Origin: Zoroaster sp. YZ-2022
Taxonomy: Eukaryota; Echinodermata; Asteroidea; Forcipulatida; Zoroasteridae
NCBI GenBank assembly: GCA_029582265.1
Contig: CM055835.1
Span: 15,733,580-15,797,579 of the forward strand
Direction of reading: 5' to 3'
Length of the DNA stretch: 64,000 nucleotides
Shown: one piece after another, positions 12,601-23,092 of the stretch
How the letters are laid out: each line of letters opens with the position of its first letter
How positions within the stretch are numbered: the stretch's first letter is position 1
Translations under genes and position numbers: made by a program
The notes under the pieces: model-generated
The model's input: only the letters and a program-made list of their open reading frames with translations
What the model was told of the DNA's origin: nothing
Database searches by the model: none

Positions 12601-15600
12601 TCTTCTAAAGCCGTGTTTGCACTGGACGTTTTTTTGGGAAGGTTTTACCGAGACGATGGTAAAATGAAAAATGGTCAAATGTGTCCGCACTTGGACTTTC
12701 GACACGGGAAAATTTTACCGAGACCGTGGTAGAAGTAACCGAGCTGTCAGTATAATGACTCATGAGGGCGCTTTGCGTGAACTTTCTACGTTGACCCTAC
12801 GTTGACGTATAGCCGACACATCCGTTGTTGATGTCCTTCATTATCATCTGGAAATGATGCACTGGTAGCACCAATCAAACTTCCGATTGTATCAATGATA
12901 ATATCTGCCATGATTGCGACCAAAAGAGGAACAACAACAACGCTCAGAAAACTTGCTACACATGCACATGCATTAAATGCGCCCGGCCTGCCCCCCACCG
13001 CGCGGTGAAACAATGCAAAGCGCATGCGTGGTGTCCCTGTGTAGCACGACCTTGCGCTCAGGCCGGATGTACGCTTTCCTGAGCCGCTTTTACCGACTCG
13101 CACTGTCCGCACTGGACTTATCGTCTCGGGAAAAGTTACCTGGTCAGTTTTCCTGGGCAGCAGTTGGCCAGTAGAAGTAACCGCTGGACTCAGGAAAAGT
13201 AACTGAGAGGAAAATGTCCCAGGCTGTCCGCACTGGACTTAAAATGGGAAAAGTACCCATCGTCTCGGTAAGTTTTACCCAAAAAAAGTCCAGTGCGAAC
13301 ACGGCTTAAGTTACCAGTGGTTTTCCTGTGAGGAATGCTATTGTAACATTACGTGTTGTGCAAAATCATTGGCCATTACAGAAACTAGAACGAAATACCC
13401 GGTGAATATTCATTCTTTTACGATGCTGAATTAATGCAACTGTTCTATTATTTGTAAAAATTCTTCTTCTGGAATCCTTTGCTCTTTTCCTCAACTTCAT
13501 GGCATTATATTCTTTCATTAAATTCAAGAGAAGTAGCAGGAACATTATTTCTTCGGATGTCGTCATCTTGGAAGAATGCACAAGTTGTTTTACCCACATC
13601 CGGGATCCAGAACTGATCTAGTGACCCATTCTGTGCATTCGAAATAATACTGCCAAAGCAAAGGGTCCCCGGTTTCACACAACCTATCATGGCGATTTTA
13701 ACATCATTGTGATTTTTTGGAGGAGGTCTCGATCTCTGTTATAAATTACGAGGGTCCGTGGTAATTATTTAACAAGGATAGCTTTCACATGACTGGGATT
13801 TGCTATTTTGTTAACATGGATGCAATTAATCGCCAAGGTCCTTTTGTTAAAACAGTCTTATGTGAAACGGCCTTAAGTCCAACAGTTTGGTGGTAGTGTT
13901 TTTGCATGGTGTTGGATTTTGGCGAACTGAGGAATGTTCTTATATAGCCAAAATAGCTAGGGGGTTAGGGTTAAGGTATTAATCTTGTCTGAAGTGCTTA
14001 ATAATTTGTCTGATGTGTTGTCATTTATAAAACAAAATAATAATTTGGGTTTGAATTTAGAGAAGAGTATTCTTTCCTAATTTCATTTCAGAATGAATAC
14101 AACTTGTAAACGACACAATGATATAACCTGAAAATTTCACAGTTACAAGTGTAGGTTGATTAACCCTCCTACAATCAGTGCAATTTCTGAAACAACCCAT
14201 TCAGGCCATTCCAAGCCAAAGGTAGGCAGTGGCTCCTCATAGCTATACTGCATAGTAACATAATGCCTCATATGTCTGTTGGTTTTAGTGGTTTGTGATT
14301 GATGTATTGCAGGGCATATTACTTTGTTCCAGACTCAGTGGCTGGTGGTAGGTTACTATGGAGAGTTTGTGTTTACAAAATAACTGCTGAAAATCCCAAT
14401 GGATGATGGAGGCTTGATATGGTTTATTGGTCTCAGTGGCTGATGGTGATTTATTATTGGGAGTTTGTTTACAGTATAACCTGCTGAAAATAAGGTCAAC
14501 CATGGAGGAAGAACATGGAGGAAGAAAACAGGAGTCACAACGAAGGCATATCAAAGGTTCAATGTCTTTTGCCGCGGTCGTAACATTTCTAAGCCAGCGC
14601 TAATCGTTTAATCCGATTATCGAGGAGAACTACAGCCAGGCTTTCTTTGCACATGCGCATTGCGCGCATTGCTGACGCGTTGTCCTATTGCACTACGGAA
14701 GGCTGGCTCGATCCAACTCGACCTACGAATCCAACACTGCAATATCTTCAGTGTACAGCATCGTACATATATGAGGATTGAAATGATAAAAAGCTAAACA
14801 ACACGTCTTTGAATTTGACAATTGGTTGGCTTCCGGAGATCACCGGAAATATCCTTAAAATAAGTTGCTAAAAAGACACTTTATTGTAACATCTGAATGT
14901 TATATTTAGCGTAAGTCAGCTTCGGATTCGCCAAATTCGACGATCAAAACACCAAAATACTCGGTGGAAAAATCGCTATTGAAGACAATGCATTGCGCAA
15001 TATAAAAAGCCCGCGAAAAGTAGTGCGCATACGTTTTGTGTTTATTCGTTTGCTTCAGATTTCTACCCTCCAATTATGTATCCTGGTCGCGAGCAAGCCG
15101 AGCGGCAAAAGACATTGTACACAAGGGGATTATCGCGGTCGTTAAACTTGTAAGCGCAGCGGGTGGCCGTAACGTATTTCCAATGGGCCACTCCGAAGTG
15201 CTAATTGGTTATGAGATAAGAGGCTGGGCGATGTGACGGGTCAACTGTGGTATACATGTGTCTTTGTATGCATGTATGTACATTGGAGATTACTTCAAAG
15301 GGGCAGTGTGGCTTATATGCACAAACAATGTGTGTACAACACATTGGACATTTAGTGGTTTACAGTGGCCTCTATGTGTAGGAGGGTTAATATGTATCTA
15401 GTATGTATCTTGACTCAAAAATAGTATGCATATTTTTAGAAGCAGTTTTGCCAACACAACCATCTTTATTGACAGAGTTACATGTATTATCTGATGATGA
15501 TTGCATCATGTATTTATTATGTTTGAAAGCCCCTGCCTTCACCCTTTCCCATGTGTTAATGTATCAGTTATGTATTGTACATGTAAAACAAGGACATGTG

Positions 15601-18600
15601 CAATGAATAACCTACCATTACAGTCAGTAGGGGGTCCTGTACAATGACCTTGGTCCTCAAGGTATGACACTGACCCAGTGGTTGACATTCCTTCTGTTTT
15701 GCCAGAATTTATATATTTACCAGGGTCCTACTTGCCTGTATTGGTTATTGACTTGGTCAGGTTATGATCAAATACAGATGTCCATGTAGGAATGCTGACA
15801 GTCCAGTACTAAGTAACTCACTGAACCAGTGTCAATGTGCATTACATGTATGTCTGGCCAGTTCAGCACAATATAATTATTAAAGTCAAAATTATATACG
15901 CTAGTAAATTAGTTAATAAGAGATTTTGTTATTTTAATTTCCAGCACTATACCAGAAGGAGTAACGTCAGAGGTAAGCCATTACTTCATTCTGATTGGTT
16001 ATGGGCTTGTTTTCTATGCCTGTAGACATCTTGTTTTCATTCAAATAAACTTTTTTGACTTGTTCTGAGTATTCCCAGAAAGTTTCATGCTATTAGCAAT
16101 ATTTGCCAGAGTTTTTGTTCTCATGCTTATATTACATTACTAGTTTTTGTTACTCCCAAGTTCTTGTACACAAGATTTTGTACTTGCAAGTTCTTGTAGT
16201 CACAAGTTCTTGTAGTCACAAGTTCTTATAATCCCTCGTACTTCATGTTACACTTGAAATATGCTGTTGAAATTTCACAATGCTGGTATGTATGAAGTTT
16301 ATAATGCTAAGGATTTAATCAATATATAATTCTTTCTCTGTAGCTTCCACCATCTCCAAGTTATTTCAAGATGGATCTTCATGACACCTCCCCTGAGGAG
16401 CTCCGCAGAGAGCTTGAATCTGAACTAAAACTCCCCAGCGAGGACATCCGCAGCCACGCCTGGTTCCATGGAGGCATCAGCCGTGACAAAGTGGAGAAAC
16501 TCCTCACAGGAAATGGTGACTTTCTCATCCGAGACTCGATCTCGCAACCCGGGAACTATGTCCTGTCGGTACGATGGAGGAATTCCCCCATGCATTTTGT
16601 TATCAACAGAGTGATTCTACAAGCCAACACGCCGTACGCATCAGTGCAGTATCAGTTTGAGAAGGAGTGTTTTGACTCGATCCCGTCCTTAGTCCGTTTC
16701 TATATTGGTAATGCCCGGCCGATCTCAGATACTTCGGGGGCCATTATTCAGCAACCAATTAACAGATCTATGCCTTTGAGTTTCATCGATAGCAAGTATG
16801 CCGCTATCAACAGATCACAAGCCAGTGCATATACCTATGGAGTATTACCAAGAAGGGTTGTTACTCCAAGACTTACCTTGGGACAGGATAGCTTCCGTCA
16901 ACGATCCGGAAGCCAGCCATCCATCCGTGCCTCAGTAGTGGACAATGCGGTGTTAGGACGGTCAGAAAGCTCCCCGACGATAAATGGTCCAATGAATGGC
17001 TTTGGAATACCGGAATTGAGCACGCAAAAGGAACATAGACCTCTGGGACGAACAGGCAGTGAGCCCATACTAGAGTCTCCTGATAGGGACTATGCACAGC
17101 CTACCACACCCGATGTTGTTCCAACCGAGACAATCCAAATACCACCCCCGTTGCCGCCAATGAAGAATAAATCTCCCAATCCCAATGTAACCAATGGGAA
17201 TATAGCGCCAGCCTTGGAGACAACCAATGTAGCTAATAGTATCTTTGATTCACCAAGTATGTTCATTAACGACCACGTCTACAGTGAAATCGAACAGTAT
17301 GACCTTCTCCCAATCAGATTCTCGGTTCTCCATGATAAATCAGAAGAAAAGCCGTTAATTATGGAGGAAAACGGTAACGAACTAGAACCCGAATTGAAAC
17401 CCAAAAAGCGCTACTCGGACACACGAAACTCGGTGCTGGAGACCGACTACTCCAAAGTTGCCGAGAAGGACAAGGACATGGACAAAAAGCTGGAGAAACT
17501 GATCACCCCTTTGCCACAGGTGGAAGAGTCCTCTTGCATTCAGTTGTCAAGTTTTAAAACAACACTGATGGGTGATGAAAACAAGCCTTTAGAAGGAACC
17601 ATTTTAGCTGAGGGGAAGCAAAGAATTCTGGACACAGACCCTGTCGTTCTTGCCAAGCATATCACTAAACTCGATTTTGAGGTAAAGCCATATAAGAATA
17701 CAATTATTAACTAGTGCTGGGAGTTACCAGTTAGTTTCTCCAACCGGTTAACCGAAACTTTCACGGTCGGTTAACCGGTTAATCGAAAGTTGGCACCCAA
17801 ACTAGACCCAAACTAGACGGCCACACAAACAAGATTGTTGGCAACTGACACAATGTGTATACATTTTCAATCAATAAACTTCCTGTAATGATTGTTTAAT
17901 AACCAATGCGGCAAAAATAAAGTCTAGTAGAACAAAATGGGTGGCAAATTCTTCCAAAATTATTATTATATATTTTTTTTAAATATTGGTTTCGGTTAGC
18001 CGGTTAGCAAATTTCTAAACGGTTAGTGCAGTTTCAGTTGGTTAACAGGTTAACCGTCCCAGCACTATTAAGTTCAGTTGTAATTATGAATCAATTGGAC
18101 CCTTATAATTGACCTGTAAGATTAAATTGGGTATTGACTATTGATTTTACAATGCTAAGTAACACTAAGTTACTATGAGCATCAAGGTGCATACATAGAC
18201 TTCCAGTCCTTATAGGGCATATTGGGCAATCTTTAAACTATTGGCCAAAACTATCATTATAAGACAATAAGCTTGCTTCATTCATTTACCAGATTTAACC
18301 CTCTCAATACCGAATTGTTTTGACATAAACAACCACTGGTGACCGCATTGTTTGACTACTCAAGCGTGAAGCACACATTCTTAAGCCCTTTTCACACGAG
18401 CACCGATAACAAAGGTCCTTGGTAATGGGCGCCAGTTGTCTGTCACCTCGGTCGTTTGCGATTTTTTAACAAACTTTCACACGACTTCCCACTCACGCCA
18501 AAACGAACGTCCCTCGTTTTCCATGGAGGGTCAAAAGTCATGATTGTGCATCCAATATTTCACTGGTACCGCGCGCAGAGCTTATTCACTGAACGCTTTC

Positions 18601-21600
18601 TTCTACATGTACGTTACCAGTGGTTTTCCCGTGAAGATATACACGTTGTGCGAAGTCAAACGTTATTTTCTCCCACATTTTGTTTTCATTTCCTTCCCAT
18701 TTCCCGAAAATTTTATTCTCATTTTATTATGGATATTGAATCAAGTATACTTGCAACAATTACGACGGATTCACAGAGCCAGATTTCTAACGTAAGGCCA
18801 TCCAACGAGAAAAATAAACAGTTGTAAGAATTCTTCTTCTGGAATCCTTTGCTCTTTTCGACGATTTCATGGACTCAAATTCTTTAATGAAATTCAAGAG
18901 AAGTAGCACGAACGTTATTTCTTCGGATGTGTCGCAACGTACAAGTTGTTTACCCAACACACATCTGGGATTTATTGCAAGCTGATTTAGTGACGCGTTC
19001 TGCGCATGCGAAATGATACCGCCAAAGCAAGGGTCCCCTGTTTGGGCGCACTAAGCGTTTCACACGACCTATCGTGGCGATTTTAACATCGTTGCGATTT
19101 TTTGGAGGAGGTCTCGATCTCTGTTATAAATAACGAGGGTCCGTGGTAATTATTTAACAAGGATAGCTTTCACACGACTGGGATTTGCTATTTTTTAACA
19201 TGGATGCGATTTTTAGTCAAGGTCCCTTGTTAAAACTGTCTCGTGTGAAAGGGCCTTTACACAACAGAAAGCTTGTGTTCAAAGGCCAATTTTACAAACT
19301 CTATTATCACCTTGAAGATATCATTTTACAGAAAAATAAGTAATAATAATTATCTTACTTATTTATTTCCCTTTCATATAATCCAAAAATCATTAAGATC
19401 GGTCAAAAAATGTCCAAGTTCTCAATCTTTGTTTCCTCAGTGTGATCTGTAAACTCAAACACTTTTTGTACACAAACAAATGGCACTCCGTAGGTGTTGG
19501 CATTTCGGATCTTTCAACTCCAGTTTGAAGGGATTGCATAATAGCAACCTTATTTTATTTCACCATCAATGGAAAGATCCGATCTTCTCTTTCCAACCAT
19601 TGTAAGCTTGGGTATGGAGGGTGAACATGGACAAAACTACAGCTTTATAACAAATGGCCTTTATGCTCAGGCTAGAGTGCTTTTTTGTGTGGAAGCTTGG
19701 TCGACAAAAGTCGCCTATGGTAAAGAAGAGGGGGTATGATCAGTGCAGTCGACAAAAGTCGCCTATGGTAAGGAAAGGGTTAAAAGCAGTCCTTCCATGA
19801 GGAACAGCTTCTGGAAGCAGACAAAAGAAGTGATAATTAATCTGGAACTTCAATGGCACTGCCACTGCTAATCCTCTCTACACAATAGGCAGTAATCCCT
19901 TAATACATTGTAGCTCTTTTGTCTGACCCAGTGGAGCCAGTTTGGCTGGGTGCATTCAAGCATTGAACTATCATGTCAATCATTCAACCATTGAATCATC
20001 TTTCAGCAGTTTAACAATTACTCAAATGGCCCTATAAGAACCAGAGGCCTTAATACTGTGGTGGTATACCATATTGCATGCATTCGTCACATGATACCTA
20101 GTGCAATTTTGTTTCATGCACAACATTGGCCAATGAACCATTGTACTGTTTGATGCAAAACATTATTGGTTCCACCGCAGTTATGGTAGCAATTAGTGAA
20201 ATAGTCAGAGTAATAGTTTACAAGTACAAGGCACCTTTTGTGTAAAAAGGAATGGTGAACACCAGTCATTTTCTAAGAAAGCACTCCCACAGTTGCCTCT
20301 TTGTACAATTTATTAATTTTGTTGTTTGAAAAGAATTACGGATATCTTGTGGATCTTTGCAGATTTATTTTGAGTAGGGGAACCACAATTTGATATTTAG
20401 ATTTTTTACAGGAATGAGGGATTTCTGGATTAGGAGATCTTTTCAGATAATGAATATAAACATGATTTTTGAGTGGGAACCCAAACAAACTAATATAAAG
20501 ATTTGTTTGTATTTTGATATTTTTTTTTAGCTGTGTCGAATAACAGACTCAACAAACAAGCAGCCAGGTCTAGAAGTTATCACCTTACCACAGGGTTCAC
20601 AGATCAGAAGAGATCTCCTTGAAAGGTCAGTATTGCCCATAGCCTGTCAATAGAGGGCAGTGTTCTTTCCCACAGTGGAGTGCCTCCAAGTAACCATTAT
20701 TTAGTTCATTTCTTGAAAATGACAGCAAACCCAGGTTGATTAAATAATTACTAGGGATATCTAATACCATCACCACACAAAGTGTGCTTCCAGGCAAATT
20801 TTCTGCCTTGCACACCCTGAACAAAGATATTGAGAACTGAGATACAGTCAACTGTAAGGCTAGACAGCTCTGTTGGTAGAGCACCTAAACATTAATCTGG
20901 AGGTTGCAGATTTGAGTCCTGTTTTACTCATTTTTGTTCACTCAAATACAAAACAAACAGAATAGACTCAGATGAGTTGAGTACTTCTTTCATGAGTACA
21001 AGTACAGAAAAAAGTTCTTGAATACGAGTATGAGTACTCCAATTTTATAGTTGTATATTGAATACTTTTTCAGACAAATGAATTCAAGTACGAATATGAG
21101 TTACCAAACTCATAGTTGTTGTTGAGTATGAGTGCAGAAAAATGTACATGTACTCAAAGGACAAGTTTGAGTACTACAATTCTGAATAGACTACAGGGGC
21201 TTTTGATTACAAAATTTTACAGACATGTGTCAAAGTTTTTTCTCTCTCTTAAAAAAACAAATAAAAACAAAAACCATCCTTATCAGTAGTGGTGACCTTA
21301 CCAATTCAATTGTATTGGAGTTGAATACACCCACCGAATTGCAGTTGGGTCTCCCCATCTCTGTTTAGCACAGCTGTCACTCACAAATGACCCAAGCAAT
21401 GATCGTTGATTCTGTCCCTCAGATATAATTGTCTGAAGACGTGGTGTGCCACCTGCGTGTTGACCTGTGCCGATCCAGATCAGAGGATACGGATGTTACA
21501 TCAATGGATACAAGTAGCCGAGGCATTACGTGGTGCCGTCGGGAATCTATTCAGCTTCACCGCAATCATGGATGGTCTCGGCTGCAAACAGGTAAATTGC

Positions 21601-22980
21601 CCATCGTGGTTTACAGTAATTGCGGATATCTGGAAAGCATTTGTTTTTAAATATTACCTCTAAGCAAATATGAATAATTGACCTAGCCCCAGTTCGAGAA
21701 AGGGTATATCATAAGGAAACTAAACAAAAATATTGTAAAAAGTGATTTTCTCTGAACCCCTTATGTTTCGAATTCAGAAAAACAACTGGGGTAAAACAAA
21801 TATCCCTGTCACCCTTTTCTGATGTCACCTTTGAAAATCACAAAATCAACGTGGTATTGGCCAACAATTATGCAAATAACACCAAGAATATTGGTGCTGT
21901 TGTACGTGTAAGGAATTTGTTCAATAGGTTTGACTGCATAGGATGGTCTCACATTGTGCTGTTAATTTTGTGTTGTAGCACAAAGTGTCATATATGTGTG
22001 TGTGTGCATTAAAGATATTCAACATATCTTAGCGTCAAAACTTGCACTGTGGCAGTAATGTTAACCAGCTGTCTCAATTGCATTATTTCAGATTTTACAT
22101 GATTCTTTGTCTAGAAATCGTCAGTCTATTTAAAGGGGCAATATCGTTATGATCAGAGCAGACTTTCACCAAGGCATGGAATTGGTGTCCTAGTTTAAGA
22201 TGAATACAGTAACTGGAAATTACTGGCTCATTTATGCAGCAACAACGGATTATGACCTTGTGTGGGGTATTATTTTCAGTAACTGAGTTAATCTAAAACT
22301 AGCACTCTGATTCCATGCCCTGTTGATTATGACGATATTGTCCCTTTAACAAGAAGCATCCTCATTAGAAAACCTACAGCCCCTTCATACTCTTTGAAAT
22401 ACTAATTGATTCAATATTTATTCTCCAAATAAAGCTGACACAACTGAAGTTATCATGGGAGCTTCTACGTAAAAACCACACCAGCAGTGCCGTCAACTAC
22501 GAGACCAAGCTACGATCAGTACTCAAGTCACTCAATGCCGGGGAGAATGCGATCCCACTGACCAAGACAAGTATCCCACACATTGTGCCTGTCATGCAGC
22601 TGCTAGAACGAGACTGGACAACGCTCACCAGTACGGACTGGTCCCAGCCAGCAACCAAAGAGACACTGGACGTGCTCCCGAGAGGGGAGTCGTGGGAAGA
22701 ATCGGCCACAGGGTTCGGTCTGGACTCACTCCTGAACCACCTCCAGAATGCGCACATGTTCTGCCAACAGACCAACTTGTACCGGATCAACGCCAACTCC
22801 AAAATGATGAAATTCCTCCCACAGGACGACATCATGGACACCTTCAGGCCAGAGTTCCACATGAGGATGTTGTGGGGCAGCAAGGGGGCCACGGCAGGGG
22901 TGGCGGAGAGGTACGAGAAATTCAGCAAGATTCTGGCAGTCATGGCGGAGAAGATTGAGCCGATTGGGCCAAGTGTGTGA
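477..22980 (+). CDS. NSP-family adaptor (BCAR3/SH2D3-like), 5' partial, 7 visible exons
   Basis: Exons 477-600, 7423-7531, 15945-15972, 16344-17681, 20531-20625, 21423-21591 and 22435-22980 join to 2409 nt with GT-AG borders and matching phases. In visible-protein numbering, residues 1-38 resemble the end of a SAM domain, 127-224 are SH2 (WFHGG start; phosphotyrosine-binding Arg about 150 in FLIRDS), 337-340 are a YAQP motif, 354-359 are PPPLPP, and 490-802 are the Cdc25/RasGEF-like domain. Family members (BCAR3, SH2D3A, SH2D3C) use the SH2 domain to bind activated receptors and the GEF-like fold, which is closed and thought catalytically inactive, to bind p130Cas-type scaffolds. Cytoplasmic signalling in adhesion and migration is therefore inferred. 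Signature segments include VLAKHITKLD, GLEVITLPQG, DLLER, GNLFSFTAIM and MLWGSKGA. The first exon or exons lie outside the window. Which vertebrate paralogue is closest cannot be decided. Confidence 0.9.
601..3084. other. NSP intron 1, left part: no gene
   Basis: Remnants only: a short hAT-end fragment (741-771), a MITE right-end fragment (908-972), a GGTTAACC-rich fragment (1394-1505), a poly-G run (1507-1522) and the SINE at 2566-2897. Short open frames show no coding character. Confidence 0.6.
2566..2897 (-). mobile_element. tRNA-derived SINE (family 2), with a truncated second copy
   Basis: On the - strand it reads box A-like CAGTGGTCGACAGGTTAAGA, TCTGCACTAGTAAGCAGGAG and box B-like GGGTTTCGAATCCCACC. 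A tail ends in AAAATCAAATCAATT. The tail block repeats at 2822-2897, suggesting a head-to-tail partial second copy. A full sister copy lies at 30843-31085. Confidence 0.7.
3085..3919. mobile_element. TIR transposon, family AAGCCCTTTTCACACGA (copy 1)
   Basis: The ends are AAGCCCTTTTCACACGA and the inverted TCGTGTGAAAAGGGCTT. The right end continues AAG; the left preceding bases are AATA, so the TTAA is worn. The internal GGTCCTTGGT...GGGCGCCAGTTG matches the copies at 12238 and 18381. No transposase. Confidence 0.78.
4560..4790. repeat. Dispersed 'TTTTGACTG' repeat
   Basis: GACTGGTTTTGACTGTCATT and CAATACAAGACAATGCTTTT-ACCAGTCAAAA recur at about 28905-29065. No ends are identifiable. Confidence 0.6.
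4873..5135. mobile_element. Short TTAA-bounded TIR element
   Basis: TTAACCAGTTTGC at the left and GCGAACTGGTTAA at the right; 263 bp, more G+C-rich than its surroundings. The open frame across it is incidental. It is a non-autonomous element of unassigned superfamily. Confidence 0.7.
6118..6989. mobile_element. Mutator-like TIR element with 9-bp TSD
   Basis: GGGTTGTTCTTAAACCCCCT at the left is inverted as AGGGGGTTTAAGAACAACCC at the right. Direct CTCCTTTCC lies at 6109-6117 and 6990-6998. A CGACCCCT minisatellite follows the left TIR. It is 872 bp with no recognisable transposase. Confidence 0.85.
7071..7289 (-). mobile_element. MITE, family AAAGGGACAATATCGTCA (copy 1)
   Basis: TTAAAGGGACAATATCGTCA at the left; GATGATATTTGTCCC at the right. 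The interior (GCATGGGATCAAAGTGCTAG ... CATAAATGAGCCAGTAATTT) is the inverse of the copies at 22131 and 50936. It ends about 130 bp before NSP exon A2. Confidence 0.8.
7423..7531 (+). CDS. NSP gene exon A2: Ser/Pro-rich linker
   Basis: The acceptor is tctctatttttacag and the donor gtgaaa. The 109-nt exon completes the split Gly codon and ends with two bases of a Ser codon. It encodes a low-complexity linker with SPYSSPSPSPSTK and TSIAGSP; the latter repeats the TSIAG that closes the preceding exon. No domain is recognised. A disordered, phosphorylatable linker between SAM and SH2 is inferred. Confidence 0.75.
7594..7613. repeat. Poly-G run
   Basis: Twenty G in a row, 62 bp after the donor of NSP exon A2. 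A similar run lies at 1507-1522. The length in the assembly is probably unreliable. Confidence 0.95.
7614..10832. other. NSP intron 2, left part: no gene recognised
   Basis: AT-rich sequence with poly-C/G runs, GTGGGGAC repeats at about 8800-8910, and a direct duplication of TTTCTAAAA-GAAATTAATA-TCTTCTAATG at about 9560 and 9755. No conserved reading frame was seen. Confidence 0.55.
10833..12241 (+). mobile_element. TTAA-bounded TIR transposon carrying a THAP remnant (Kolobok-like)
   Basis: It starts TTAAAGGATCACAGAAATA and ends with the inverted form (TATTTCTGTGGTCCTTTAA). TTAA target sites plus a THAP-domain ORF are the recognised combination of the Kolobok superfamily. It is 1.4 kb, with no complete transposase. 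The right TTAA is shared with the next element, so two insertions abut at one site. Confidence 0.72.
11154..11457 (+). pseudogene. THAP-type zinc finger pseudogene
   Basis: It opens MPTRCVIAGCSNTQ, the C2CH start of a THAP domain. A +1 shift follows near 11206, after which HRFPTDEALRKI is readable with an in-frame TGA where Trp is expected. After another disruption, CSDHFTAEDFETSFHGEFG completes the C..H part, followed by KAPRLKKTSISTKIKKP and a stop. It has at least two frame disruptions and no catalytic region. Confidence 0.75.
12238..13876. mobile_element. TIR transposon, family AAGCCCTTTTCACACGA (copy 2, interrupted)
   Basis: It is bounded by TTAA at both ends (12238-12241 and 13873-13876) with GCCCTTTTCACAC as TIR. 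It shares CCTTGGTAATGGGC, TTCACTGAATGCTTTCTTCT, CATCTTGGAAGAATGCACAA-type and GGGTCCGTGGTAATTATT blocks with copy 3. It is interrupted by a second TIR element at 12608-13307. Confidence 0.78.
12608..13307. mobile_element. Nested TIR element (AAGCCGTGTTTGCACTGGAC)
   Basis: The left end AAGCCGTGTTTGCACTGGAC is answered by the inverted GTCCAGTGCGAACACGGCTT at the right end; the arms extend through ACCGAGACGATGG. The sister copy at 18381-19258 lacks it, running from CTTTCTTCTA to GTTACCAGTGG with only a few bases between. That shows it is a later insertion into copy 2. Confidence 0.82.
14160..15390. mobile_element. TTAA-bounded TIR element (TTAACCCTCCTAC)
   Basis: TTAACCCTCCTACA at 14160 is matched by the inverted TGTAGGAGGGTTAA ending at 15390. 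The interior has a degenerate direct repeat of about 100 bp (CTCAGTGGCTGRTGGT... at 14334 and 14433) and a G+C-richer middle. A solitary left end occurs at 24213. Confidence 0.6.
15945..15972 (+). CDS. NSP gene micro-exon A3 (28 nt)
   Basis: This 28-nt exon is bounded by tttaatttccag and gtaagc. It reads STIPEGVTSE, with its first base finishing a split codon, and ends on a codon boundary. It joins in frame to LPPSPSYFK, the first residues of the next exon. It is too short for ORF finding and is supported by splice consensus and by phase on both sides. Confidence 0.75.
16344..17681 (+). CDS. NSP gene exon A4: SH2 domain, Pro-rich region, start of GEF-like domain
   Basis: The acceptor tctttctctgtag lies 27 nt before the first ATG (16371). 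Those 27 nt are open and in frame, so the ATG is probably internal rather than the start, although it could serve a shorter isoform. The exon encodes the family's pre-SH2 helix (SPEELRRELESELKL), the SH2 domain with FLIRDS, a Ser-rich middle, YAQP (a possible CRK-type SH2 docking site), PPPLPP (a possible SH3 ligand), and YSEI/YDLL tyrosines. It ends with VLAKHITKLDFE at donor gtaaag. Reading on past the donor gives a stop at 17714, which is intronic. Confidence 0.92.
17713..18066. mobile_element. TIR element AGTGCTGGGA in NSP intron 4
   Basis: AGTGCTGGGAG at the left and GTCCCAGCACT at the right, both next to TA, in line with a TA target site. The interior is rich in CGGTTAACCGGTTAA. It begins just 31 bp after the exon A4 donor. 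A related fragment lies at about 1394-1505. Confidence 0.68.
18381..19258. mobile_element. TIR transposon, family AAGCCCTTTTCACACGA (copy 3)
   Basis: The left end is TTAAGCCCTTTTCACACGA; the right end is TCGTGTGAAAGGGCC. It lies in NSP intron 4. It is the uninterrupted counterpart of copy 2 and preserves the pre-insertion sequence. No transposase ORF. Confidence 0.78.
19259..20530. other. NSP intron 4, right part: no gene
   Basis: Contains a 24-bp direct duplication (GTCGACAAAAGTCGCCTATG...) at 19700 and 19748; otherwise no feature. The upstream half of this intron is transposon-derived. Confidence 0.55.
20531..20625 (+). CDS. NSP gene exon A5: GEF-like domain
   Basis: The acceptor is an 11-base T run followed by AG; the donor is gtcagt. 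The exon reads in frame from the end of exon A4 and contains GLEVITLPQG and RRDLLER, the most conserved NSP-family signature. It ends two bases into an Arg codon. Confidence 0.88.
21423..21591 (+). CDS. NSP gene exon A6: GEF-like domain
   Basis: The acceptor is tctgtccctcag and the donor gtaaat. The first base completes the Arg codon of exon A5. The exon contains DQRIRMLHQWIQVAEALRG and GNLFSFTAIM, matching the family block between DLLER and the RLEQTW-like helix. The stretch right after DLLER is more diverged than in the vertebrate proteins as I recall them. Confidence 0.87.
22131..22348 (+). mobile_element. MITE, family AAAGGGACAATATCGTCA (copy 2)
   Basis: TTAAAGGGGCAATATCG at the left and CGATATTGTCCCTTTAA at the right, with TTAA at both edges. 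The interior includes TGGCTCATTTATGCAGCAAC. It lies in NSP intron 6, 86 bp before the terminal exon. Confidence 0.82.
22435..22980 (+). CDS. NSP gene terminal exon A7: Cas-binding C-terminal half of GEF-like domain
   Basis: The acceptor is ctccaaataaag, with few pyrimidines. It starts in phase 0 and ends at TGA 22978-22980. It encodes SWELLRKNHTSSAVNYE, the LKSLNAGE loop, PHIVPVMQLLE, and a final FRPEFHMRMLWGSKGA followed by RYEKFSKILAVM. These correspond to the family's last helices and Cas-contact region. The base composition is clearly richer in G+C than the flanks, as expected of coding sequence. Confidence 0.92.
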   Translation: MTQLKLSWELLRKNHTSSAVNYETKLRSVLKSLNAGENAIPLTKTSIPHIVPVMQLLERDWTTLTSTDWSQPATKETLDVLPRGESWEESATGFGLDSLLNHLQNAHMFCQQTNLYRINANSKMMKFLPQDDIMDTFRPEFHMRMLWGSKGATAGVAERYEKFSKILAVMAEKIEPIGPSV

Positions 22981-23092
22981 TAGACCATACTCTGTGTATA
23001 TGTCATGTTAATATCTGGGAATGGATTCACACTATGTAGAAACTTGTACAGTGACAGCAATTTCTTGTAATGATTGGGGGATGGTAGGAGAC

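Noticed and set aside
12786..13112. 108-codon - strand frame with a hydrophobic segment
   Set aside because: It lies wholly inside the nested TIR element at 12608-13307, with no recognisable homology.
16371..17714. A single-exon SH2 protein of 447 codons as the full gene
   Set aside because: The last 11 codons run past a good donor (gtaaag at 17682). Joining to the exons at 20531, 21423 and 22435 restores the conserved C-terminal domain, and upstream exons join in phase.
22497..23060. 187-codon - strand frame opposite the last NSP exon
   Set aside because: It is antisense to clearly conserved coding sequence and has no family resemblance.
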